64,000 nucleotides of DNA, taken from assembly GCA_024509875.1 (NCBI GenBank), contig JAMPIV010012446.1:1-64000 (forward strand). The letters run 5' to 3'. The translations under genes and the position numbers were made by a program. The notes beneath the pieces were generated by a model. The model searched no databases and was not told the origin of the DNA. It saw only the letters and a program-made list of their open reading frames with translations. Shown here in pieces: positions 23,201 to 35,200 of this stretch (positions are counted from its first letter, which is position 1; every line of letters begins with the position of its first letter). Source of the stretch: Oreohelix idahoensis (lineage: Eukaryota; Mollusca; Gastropoda; Stylommatophora; Oreohelicidae).

Positions 23201-26200
23201 CTGTTTTTAACTCGTCCATATTGAAAGGTTTGGACATAACGTCCGGACTGTTTCCATTAGTTCTAGTGTGGATTATTTCTTGACGAATGTCTCGTTGTCT
23301 GCGTAAATTGACGGAGATGTTACTTTCATTTCTGTAGGATTCCGCAAATATGTCTGCTGCTTGTTTGCCGGTATATAGTTTCCCTGCATCGTCTAGTGTA
23401 ATGGTTTGTCGTTGAGAATTGTTATCGTCATTCAATTGTTTAGTGAGTTTCCACAACTTTCTCCCTTCCTTTTCAAGGTTTAGTTTATATGTTTTTTCCC
23501 TCCAGCTTCTCCTCTGGGCTTCTAGCTTTCCTTTAATGAATTTTGCTTTTGCCTTTTGTAGCATGATATGGTTCTGTTGGGATGGTTGTACCTCTGCAGT
23601 GTGCCTTGCTTCATTCATATCTTCATGTAGGTTTTGTAGTGTGTTGGACCAATATGGTACATAGTTCTTCCTCGCTCCTCTCGGTATTGTCTCCTTTGCT
23701 GCCTTGAGTACTCCATTATTAAAATCCCAGATGACTCTGTTAATGTCTCTGTCTAGTACCTTAATATCTTTTGTAAGCAGATTTGCTCTGTGTTGATAAA
23801 TGGACCAATTAGCTTTTTTTTATAATTCCATCTTGGCTGACTTGGACTTGTATTAATTGTTCTATTAATTTTGATGAATACAGGACGATGATCACTTCCA
23901 CCGAGTTGTTCTCCTATTTCCCTTTCCACTATCCCAGCCAAATCAGGTGTGCAGAATGCCAGGTCTGGAGTAGAGGTGCTATGCCATCTTCTGGAGTAAA
24001 AGGTTGGAGGATCATTAGGGTTGTTTAGAAGGGTTAGGTTATTGTCGTCTTGCCAGTTTTCTATCTCTTCGCCCCTTCTATCTAGCTGGTTGTATCCCCA
24101 GCTTTGGGAATGGCTGTTGAAGTCTCCCACCGCTATGAAGTTGCCAATGGGGACATCTATGCTAGTCATGTTCAGTGGTATGTCATTGGGGCAGTAGAAG
24201 TTTAGGAGATCCAGTTCCAGAGTGTTATGTTTTAGATGGATTACTTGGTATTCTGCACCTTCTTTATATGTCTTGGATTCTATAGCGTTGAGGTTATTCC
24301 TTATCAGTGTTAGTATGCCACCCTTCTTCCGATCTTTTCTGTCAACTCTGAAGCATTGATAGCCCCGTATCTTAAAATGTTTTCCTTCCTGTAGGTGGGT
24401 TTCTTGTATGCAGCATATGCTAATTTCTTTCCGAAATAGGGTATTCTCTAGTTCAGTCTTTTTGTTGTTGGCTCCCTCTGCATTCCAATGCATGACATTC
24501 AGAGGGGCCGTCGTCTTATCTGGTTGGCCAGTTACTTTCTCCTTCCGCCTCCTGGCTCCATTTGGCGGACTAAGGAGACCTCCAGTAGCTGAGGGTGGAT
24601 TCTGTCGAGGCTCAGAATCCGGCACTGCTCCTGCCTGGAGGGACTTCACAGGGCGAGCACCATAACGATAATTTTTTGACATCTGTTGTGTAGACATATT
24701 AAACCAAAGCGGGTTGCATGGTACCATGGTTGCTGGTGCGCCTCCTGGCCTGGTACATCTGACTTCAGCACCTGTTTCTTAAGGCAGAGTGTGCTCATGC
24801 CTCCCCCTCTGGCTGGGGGATTTGATTTTGCCTTTACCTCGTTTGCTGTCCCATCTTGCCTCCCGCTGGGGTTGATACCCAACCTTCGGCAAGATTACTG
24901 GGTATAACGGGGTCCACCACGAGTAGGTGAGGTAGACTTGGGCAGGAGAGGCTAAGAGACATGTTGAGTCTTGTATTGCGCATCACTGCCCCATTTGGAC
25001 CCCTAATTATATAGTGACTAGCATTTAATATCACGTGTAAAAATGATAGACGCCGACAATCAACTAGCTAGTAATGACAGGCGATATTTGTCAAGGGAGC
25101 GTAGTCATAATTAAATTATAACTGACATTGTGCGCTGAGTGTTTTACCGGGTCGGAGGGGGGAAAGGCGGCATGCCTTTACCAAACCCGTACTCATTAAG
25201 CGACGCGCGATAGTACAGGCTTAAGATACCGTGTGCCTTTTAATTTAATTAGGTGACGGAGAGGATAAGAGATTATACCTTACGCTTGATAGCATAGGAT
25301 ATTGTCATTTTGGTTAAATATTTTGTTTTCTTCCTAATACAGTCTTGATCAAAACCCAGCGGCCAGCGGTTTTCTATTGTGGTCCTTTCCTCAGTTACTG
25401 AAGGAATAATAGGTTGTTTTTCCTTGGCGTTCGTCCCTGTACCGGTGTGAACAGGAATTGCCAAGGCGACACACTAACATTTTTTAACTGTAAATTTGAG
25501 TAACGGGACTTACAAAATACCCTGATTTTTCGATTCAATTTTATCACCCCGCTGTGGCAATATACATAACATTTTTCCCGACTTCTGACAGTCGTTTACC
25601 CAAGTGGATTTTATCCAGGGGAATATGCTGTTTCATAATCGGTACTCACCCCAGAGCAAGCCGATAGGATTGCCATCATCATCATAATCAACAGTTTTTA
25701 AGCAATCATATGTTTTCCTGCTGTTTACTGGGAATGCCATATCTCAGAGAGTTCCGGCATTAACTATTCTAGGTGACAATTGTGTACTGGTATCCAGAAA
25801 TCTACCACCAAATTAGGCGTTCCCCATGTAAAATTTAATTATTATTGGAGGGACTGGGGCCCAATTCGGATGATACCAACTACTGGACTTTATATGCACA
25901 TTCATGGATTATTCTTCCAAAAGATTGTTTCACCATATTAGGTAAGGAGCAAATGAGTGGCCACGTATAACAGAGAAAGAGAGAGAGAGAAATATTTTCT
26001 TTTGTTACAGGAAACATTGTACCTGGAAACTTCTGTTTTTTTTTTTTTAACTATTGTTTATTTTTTTTTACTGGATAGCATTTTAGGGGGAACTTGTTCT
26101 TTTCTTTACTGTCTGTTCTATTCCCTAGTGATAATCTTTGACCTTTTGGGTTATTAACTTCCTTTGGGATCCTTTTTTTCTCAACAAGGGGGGGGGGGGG

Positions 26201-29200
26201 GGGGACTTATTGGGTTATTTTCCTATGTCTGTAAAGTTTAAGTGATAATAAACTAAACAAAACTTAACTTAGTGTGTTGGTCAGACCCATATCCATTTAC
26301 CATAGTTTTCACATTTGTGTGTCTTGTTGTCACATAAGATAGTAACCTTATAATTATACTTATAGGGAGGTTTGACAGATCGTCTTCTTCTAAAGATAGT
26401 CGTATAGACTAGAGAAACCAATGGTAATAGAGAGGAGGACCTGGTATGAGTTTGTTGAAGGCCTATGCTCCCTGAAGAGAACTGGTAAAAGTCAATGTAA
26501 ATGTAGTCTGGTGAAAGTTAACATAATAAGTAGTTTGGATAAGTGAGTATAAGAATAGTCTGGTGAAAGTGAACGTAACTGTAGTTTGGCTAAATGGAGT
26601 AAAAGTGTAGTCTGGTGAAAGTAAATGTAAGTGTAGTTTGATAAAGGTGAATGCAGTTTAGTAAAAAATGAATGTAAATGTAGTTTGATGAAGGTGAATG
26701 TAGTTTAGTAAAAATAAATGTTAATGTAGTTTGATGATGGTGAATGTAGTTTATTAAAAATGAATGTAAATGTAGTTTAATGAAGGTAAATGCAGTTTAG
26801 TGAAAATGAATGTAAATGTAGTTTGATGAAGGTGAGTATAGTTTAGTAAAAATGAATGTAAATGTAGTTTGATGAAGGTGAATGTAGTTTAGTGAAAATT
26901 AATGTAAATGTAGTTTGCTAATGGTGAATGTAGTTTAGGGAAAATGAATGTAAATGTAGTTTAATGAAGGTGAATGCAGTTTAGTGAAAATGAATGTAAA
27001 TGTAGTTTGATGAAGGTGAATGTAGTTTAGTAAAAATGAATGTTAATGTGGTTTGATGAAGGAGAATGTAGTTTAGTAAAAATGAATGTAAATGTAGCCT
27101 GATGAAGGTGAATGTAGTTTAGTGATAATGAATGTAAATGTAGTTTGATGAAGGTGAGTGTAGTTTATTAAAAATGAATGTAAATGTAGTTTGATGAAGG
27201 TGAATGCAGTTTAGTGAAAATGAATGTAAATGTAGTTTGATGAAGGTGAATGTAGTTTAGTGAAAATTAATGTAAATGTAGTTTGATAATGGTGAATCTA
27301 GTTTAGAGAAAATGAATGTAAATGTAGTATGATAAAGGTGAATGTAGTTTAGTAAAAATGAATGTAAATGTAGTTTGATGAAGGTGAATGAAGGTGAGTG
27401 TAGTTTAGTCAAATTGAATGTAAATGTAGTTTGATGAAGGTGAATGTAGTTTAGTAAAAATGAATGTAAATGTATGATAAAGGTGAATGTAGTTTAGTAA
27501 AAATGGTAATTTTGTGCAAGTAAATACATTTTACTTCCGTGTGTTACCGGAGTCAGAAAGGGGAGCAAAGAATAGTAACACTGTTCCCTGACATGCATGT
27601 CGTAGAAAGCGACTAAGGAAGGTTGGGCATGGGGCTGGTTACCCCATCCTGTAAAAAAATTTAAACCACAAAAAACTTCAACAAACATGGACAAGTCAAA
27701 TAAGGAAAATAAAACACAGCCATCCAAGACAGGGGAAGGTCCTCTCGCAGGGAGGCGTATGATGCAACACAGAGAAAGCCGAAAGGAGTCTGTGTTACTG
27801 ACTAACCTTCTTTCTTCTAGGAGAACTTCCAGATTTGGCACCTGGAATGTTCGGACATTAAACGAACAAAGGAAAGTGGCACAAGTAGCAGCAGAAATGA
27901 GGGAATATAAAATCGAGGTTCTGGGACTGTGTGAAACAAAGTGGAAGGGGGTAGACAAGAAGAAACTCATCACAGGTGAATTGGTGCTGTCCTCAGGACA
28001 TGAAGATGAAAGTTCACACCACAGTGAAGGGGTAGCTCTAATGTTATCTAAAGAAGCACAGAAAGCACTCATTGAATGGGAAGCTGTTGGACCCAGAATA
28101 ATAACAGCCACTTTTAAAACAGCTGAAAAGAAAATAAATGTAAATGTCATCCAATGTTATGCACCAACTAATGACAAAGAAGAGTCTGTGAAAGAAGCAG
28201 TTTATACTAGACTACAGGAAATTATGGAAAAAGTAAAAAGAAGAGACATCACAATTTTGATGGGTGACATGAATGCAAAGATAGGTACAGTGAACACCGG
28301 CTTTGAAGAAGTCATGCGAAAACATGGGCTAGGAATAATGAATGAAAATGGGGAACTATTCTCAAACTTCTGTGCTTCAAATCAACTGGCTATAGGAGGA
28401 AGCATGTTTCCACATAAGAGAATACACAAGGCAACATGGATATCCCCAGACCATAGAACAGAAAATCAGATTGATCATATATGCATAAACAAGAAGTTTA
28501 GATCATCATTGCAGGATGTAAAGGTATATAGAGGAGCAGATGTGGCATCAGATCACCACCTTCTGATAGCCAAAGTAAAAATGAAACTCAAGAGATATGC
28601 AACAATGCAAAATTATAGACAACAATTTAATGTAGGACATCTAAGAAATCAAGAAACAAGAGACAAATTTGCGGTCACAATATCCAACAAATTCCAAGTG
28701 CTCCAACAGCTGGAAGATGTAGAGAATACAGAAGACTATTGGCAGCAAATCAAAACTGTATGAAATGAGACATGTGAAGAAATACTGGTGAATAGGGAAC
28801 GACAACAAAAAGCATGGATAACAACAGAAACCATCAATAAGATAAAAGACAGAAAAAACAAGAAAGCAGATTTAAACACAAGCAAAACCAGAAGTTCCAA
28901 AGCCAAGGCTCAAGTAGTGTACACAGAAGCAAACAAAGTAGTGAAAAGAAGTATCAAAAGAGACAAGAGGAAGTATATTGAGGAGTTGGCAAGAGAGGCA
29001 GAAGATGCTGCAGCCAAAGTAAATATGAGAGAACTGTATAGCAGCACAAAGAAGCTAACAGGGAAATACAAGCAAACAAGTTCCCTCATAAAAGACAAGA
29101 ATGGAAAACTGCTTAGCAATATACAAGAGCAAATGAAGAGGTGGATAGAATATTTTGAGGACCTTCTCAATAGACCAGCTCCACAAAACCCCCCGGACAT

Positions 29201-32200
29201 CCAGCCAGCAGAAGAAGAGCTACAAATTTACACATTAACTACCGAATTGAAAAACACACTGTGGCCGAATTAAATTTTTTTCCCATTTTTATCCTGTAGG
29301 TGTTTGCACAAAGTTAGCTGTAGTTTTCGTAATTGTTTACAGATTTTTATGAATTACACGTCATTTTAAAGATAAATGAATGTACTATTACAATAAACAC
29401 CGGTTGTAACTCTAATAGAGGTTGTTGCTATTTCAAGGCCCTCCAATGGCCGAGGACTTGCAATATTTTCACAGTTATAACTGCTTGCGCCCCATCTCTA
29501 TCAAAATTACAATTTCATTCAATGTGCACACCGTTTTCACTCTTGTCCTCATCGCTAGATCTATCAGTCAATTGTTGAAACATGTTTCTATCCTATTCAG
29601 CCATTAGACGAGATGTACACGCATTTTTTGTAGTCCTATCACTAGTTGCCACAGTAAATAGTTTTACACGATTTGGTAACTAACCCAAAACGCTGAAAAA
29701 TATGAACATAATATCAATTTTCCAGTGTTCTACAACAACCATGCTTTGGGAATTTGTTTTCCAGTGGCAACTTAAAATCTCGAACCAGATCAGAAAGTGT
29801 TTCAGTACATTTTTCATTCGTTTTATTACTAAAATTAGATTGGCGCTTTGAGCGGCTTGCGGTCCAAATGTGATTATTTTGTGAGCCGCTGAGAGCGGCT
29901 TGCGGTAGTTAATGTGTTAACGGTGAAAGACCAACGAAGGAAGAAATAAAGAAAGCCATAAAGCTTCTACACCCGTGTGTTACCGGGGCCCGAAAGGAGA
30001 GCAAAGAATAGTAACACTGTTCCCTTCCAGGCATGTCGTAGAAAGCGACTAAGGAGGGTTGGGCATGGGGCTGGTTACCCCATCCTGTAAAAAATTTAAA
30101 CCACAAAAAACTTCAACAAACATGGACAAGTCAAATAAGGAAAATAAAACACAGCCATCCAAGACAGGGGAAGAACCTCTCGCAGGGAGGCGTATGATGC
30201 AACACAGAGAAAGCCGAAAGGAGTCTGTGTTGCTGACTAACCTTCTTTCTTCTAGGAGAACTTCCAGATTTGGCACCTGGAATGTTCGGACATTAAACGA
30301 ACAAGGGAAAGTGGCACAAGTAGCAGCAGAAATGAGGGAATATAAAATCGAGGTTCTGGGAATGTGTGAAACAGAGTGGAAGGGGGTAGACAGGAAGATA
30401 CTCATCACAGGTGAATTGGTGCTGTCCTCAGGACATGAAGACGAAAGTTCACACCACAGTGAAGGGGTAGCTCTAATGTTATCTAAAGAAGCACAGAAAG
30501 CACTCATTGAATGGGAAACTGTTGGACCCAGAATAATAACAGCCACTTTTAAAACAGCTAAAAAGAAAATACATGTAAATGTCATCCAATGTTATGCACC
30601 AACTAATGACAAAGAAGAGTCAGTGAAAGAAGCATTTTATACTAGACTACAGGAAATTATGGATAAAGTAAAAGGAAGAGACATCACAATTTTGATGGGT
30701 GACATGAAAGCTAAGATAGGTACAGTCAATACCAGATTTGAAGAAGTCATGGGAAAACATGGGCTAGGAATAATGAATGAAAATGGGGAACTATTCTCAA
30801 ACTTCTGTGCTTCAAATCAACTGGCTATAGGAGGAAGCATGTTTCCACATAAGAGAATACACAAGGCAACATGGATATCACCAGACCATAGAACAGAAAA
30901 TCAGATTGATCATATATGCATAAACAAGAAGTTTAGATCATCATTGCAGGATGTGAAGGTATATAGAGGAGCAGATGTGGCATCAGATCACCACCTTCTG
31001 ATAGCCAAAGTAAAAATGAAACTCAAGAGATATGTAACAATGCAAAATTATAGACAACAATTTAATGTAGGACATCTAAGAAATCAAGAAACAAGAGACA
31101 AATTTGCGGTCACAGTATCCAACAAATTCCAAGTGCTCCAACAGCTGGAAGATGTAGAGAATACAGAAGACTATTGGCAGCAGGTCAAAACGGCATGGAA
31201 TGAGACATGTGAAGAAATACTGGGGAAAAGGGAACGACAACAAAAATCATGGATAACAACAGAAACCATCAATAAGATAAAAGACAGAAAAAACAAGAAA
31301 GCAGATTTAAACACAAGCAAAACCAGAAGTTCCAAAGCCAAGGCTCAAGAAGTAAGAAGTGTACACAGAAGCAAACAAGGAAGTAAAAAGAAGTATCAAA
31401 AGAGACAAGAGGAAGTACATTGAGGAGTTGGCAAGAGAGGCAGAAGATGCTGCAGCCAAAGGAAATATGAGAGAACTTTATAGCAGCACAAAGAAGCTAA
31501 CGGGGATATACAAGCAAACAAGTTGCCTCATAAAAGACAAGAATGGGAAACTGCTCAGCAATATACAGGAGCAAATGAAGAGGTGGACAGAATATTTAGA
31601 TGACCTTCTCAATAGACCAGCTCCACAAAACCCCCCGGACATCCAGCCAGCAGAAGAAGAGCTACAAATTAACAGTGAAATACCAACGAAGGAAGAAATA
31701 AAGAAAGCCAAAAAGCTTCTAAGAGATGGAAAAGCGGCTGGACCTGATGGCATTCCAGCAGAGGCCATCAAAGCAGATATCGACACGGCTACAGAGATGT
31801 TATATAAATTACTTGGTAAAGTCTGGGAAAAGGAAGAGATAGCAGCAGAATGGAAGGAAGGATATCTGGTTAAGTTGCCTAAGAAGGGAAATTTACAAGA
31901 GTGCACAAATTATAGAGGAATAATGTTACTATCAGTGCCAGGAAAAGTATTAAACAGGATTATCCTTGAGAGATTAAAAGAGTCCATAGACAAGAAACTG
32001 AGAGATGAACAAGCAGGTTTTCGACAATACAGATCATGTACAGACCAGATAGCCACTTTGAGAATAATAGTTGAACAAAGTCTGGAATGGAATTCACCAC
32101 TCTACATCAGATTTGTGGACTACGAAAAGGCATTTGACAGTGTAGACAGAGAATCACTTTGGAAATTGATGAGGCATTATGGAGTTCCCCTGAAGATCAT

Positions 32201-35200
32201 TAATTTAATAAAGAAAACATGTGAAGACATGACATGCAGAGTTCTTCACGAAGGACAGCTTACAGAACCGTTTGGGATAAGAACAGGAGTGCGACAAGGA
32301 TGCCTCTTGTCTCCATTTCTTTTCTTACTAGCAATAGACTGGGTTATGAGATCATCGACAACACACAACAGAAATGGAATCCAGTGGACTCTGACTAAGC
32401 AGTTGGATGATCTGGATTTTGCTGATGACTTGGCTCTTCTGTCCCATAACCGTAATCAGATGCAGGACAAATTGAAAACACTCGATGAGAGGTCACAGCA
32501 ATTGGGTCTGAAAATACACAGGGAAAAGACAAAAATAATGAGAATAAATGCAGGTAATGATAACAGGGTTTAACTTGAAGAAACATCAATACAAAAAGCA
32601 AGAGGAGCTTTCATTGCTTTGGGAAATATATGGAGATCAAGAGAAATCAGATCCAACCCGAAAATAAGAATCTTCAACTCAAATGTGAAGTCAGTCCTAT
32701 TGTATGGCTCTGAGACATGGAGAACAGCAAAGACAACAACCAAAAAGCTACAGACTTTCATAAATGGGTGCTTGCGTAGAATAGAGGGAATAAAATGGTA
32801 TGACAAGGTTACCAACGTGGAACTGAGGACAAGTGCCAGTGGAACAAGAGATGAGAAGAAGATGATGGTGATGGATAGGACACACAATGAGGAAACCTGT
32901 TGATAGCATTACAAGGTAGTCCTTGTTCAGGAACCCCCAGGGCAAGAGAGGCAGAGGTAGACCAAGAAGCACATGGAGAAGAGAGCTGGAAACAGAGGTG
33001 AAAATGATGAGGAGAACGTGGAAAGAACTTGAGATGATGGCACGTGACAGGAGGACTTGGCATGTGTTTGTTGAAGGCCTATGCTCCTTTGGGAGTGCAG
33101 GGTTATGAATGAAATACATTTTAGTGAAATTTACTGTAAATGTAGTTTGATGAAAGTAAATTTAAATGTAGAAGTGTTTCCTAGCTTTTTTCAAGTAAAG
33201 TCACTACTTTACCTAGAAAGGTATATATGGTGACAGAGATTCTCTTGATGAACAATCCACAGGATGTGGTGGAACAAAGTGCTGAAAGCTATTACAAAGA
33301 CATCTAACTCTGACATAGCAATATTTCATAGACAACTTTCAATAACACTTTGCAATTTACAAATGAAAAGTGTCAATGTGGGAAGAAGTAAATTTTTGTT
33401 TAAAAACCAATAAGAAATTTGCACTATTATGGAGGGTAAAGAAAATAATGTCTTTGCTTACAACTAGGAAATTTCAAACTCATGCTACTTCAAAGATATC
33501 AGGAAACTGTGTAGAGAATTTTAAAAAATTTACTAACTAAAGACAAATAATAAAAAAATAATATTATTTGTTAATGCTACTTTTCACTCACCAAAAAAAA
33601 ACAAACATAAAACACTGAATGTGTAAAATGTATGAATCTGATCAAAATCAAATGTAAATCTGTCTTATTCTGTGTCTCAGAAACATAACCTGTTGCCAAG
33701 AATGTCACATCCAAACTACAGACATTCTGTAACGAATGCCTCTGTTGTATCCCATAATAACAATTACATACCCAACAATCAATATAGCTGGTGATTAGGG
33801 AGAAAAAAAATGGGGATGGATAGACACATGCTCAGTAAACCACGGAGCAGTATAACCAGACATATCTTTGACAGGTACCCATTCAGGCAATTCAGCCATG
33901 TGTACATGTGGAAGTGAAAGCACTGCGTGAGAGAGAATATATTGAGGAAAGCCCCAAAGTAGCAAAACAGGGACAACTACGCAGAAGTTTTATAAAGCAA
34001 GCCGAACAGACAATATAATAGTAGAACGAGGAAGCTAAGAAGCTAAGGTAGTAAATCTTGTAGGCAGAGCTGAAAAAAATAGGCTCAAAACAGAAATCTG
34101 TGCAAGCAAAAAATTTACAACCTTAAGTTCCTCATGGAACACAGAGGAATGATGATAACAATGATGATGATGTAATTAAAAATATTACCATCATTCCAGT
34201 AATCTGGAATCCTAACATTTTCAGGGGTGGATACTTTCCCACTTCATGTGCAATCTTCTCCGCTGTTGCTTCCTGGTCATAAGTGACCCTGCCCATCTTG
34301 AGATCAATCACACAGGGATGTTTGAAGTCACTTGTTAAGTTAGCCAGCTTCAGAAACTTTGCTGCGGGCAAATGATGAATTAAAAACACTTACAGATTTC
34401 ATCGTTTTAGGCTCTACAATTTATGAAAGCACAATTTTTTCATTAGAAGTATCGTTCACGGAATATGCTGAATGGGTCTATCATTTTTCCTATTGCACAA
34501 AAGCAGATGTAATACTCAGTCAACATGCACACAGTGAATGATGTCAAGAATAATGGTGTTACATGTGTCAATAATGCACTATGATGCCAGGCTTATGGGA
34601 CACCCTATATGTTTAAAAAAAAAAAGTGGAAATATAGAGAGATAAGATTAACTATTATGCAGAATGATGACTTTTTAACTTTCAAGTAAGTTCTCTTGCA
34701 TAGCTCAAAAACATGGACGAAATAAAAATAACAACCAAAAGGATTCAAATGGCTGCGCTGAAAGCACTTTGATCAAATATACAAACCTATGAGTAATTTG
34801 TTCTTAAAAAGTGCTTAGATATTGAAAACTCATAAAATGAACAGATTATTCTCATTATTTCTTATGGAGAAAATTCTATCACTTTGCAGACTGAACACAA
34901 GTACACTTAGGAAAAAAAAGTCATCCAAAACATAAAACATGTCAAAGAACTGGGGGGTTTATGCCCTGTGAGGTACCCAGTTGTGATATATTTGGCCAAC
35001 TGGCAGTATAATATGGCCACCGTATATTTCTCTAATATTCTTAACAGGCAACACTGACAACATTTTATTTAAAAAACTAGCCCCCCCCCAAATGAGCGAT
35101 GTCACTGTCATTTATTAATTTCCTGCATTGCTTGCGCCTTTAAAAATGTAAATCTAAGTTGCATATCTCCTATCACATAAGTTAATAAAAGGACAGACAT

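Larger units (their letters stand above)
21059..25003 (-). mobile_element. I-clade-like LINE, full length with 12-bp target duplications
   Basis: A 3945-bp insertion in IPMK intron 3, flanked by TAATTATATAGT at 21047-21058 and 25004-25015. In sense order it has a 5' region with an ORF opening upstream of the endonuclease, an AP-type endonuclease, a reverse transcriptase and an RNase H, then a (GAA)n tail. EN-RT-RNase H order points to the I group. At least four frameshifts (about 23.81, 22.80, 22.60 and 21.92 kb) make it inactive, but the intact ends show that it arrived as a full-length copy. Confidence 0.9.
29970..33175 (+). mobile_element. RTE-1 LINE copy B, near full length
   Basis: Begins CCCGTGTGTTACCGG right after truncated copy A and ends in the TGTAAATGTAGTTTGATGAA tail, so about 3.2 kb, the usual RTE length. 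Disruptions: a 7-bp duplication-like insertion near 31350 (AAGAAGTAAGAAGTG against AAGTAGTG in copy A), a TAA at 32571-32573, and a further frame change near 32.9 kb. Inactive. It is located in IPMK intron 3, antisense to the gene. Confidence 0.92.

Noticed and set aside
30059..32573. Functional LINE in RTE-1 copy B
   Set aside because: A 7-bp insertion, an internal TAA, a further frame change and an altered endonuclease motif (GDMKAK) rule out autonomous activity.
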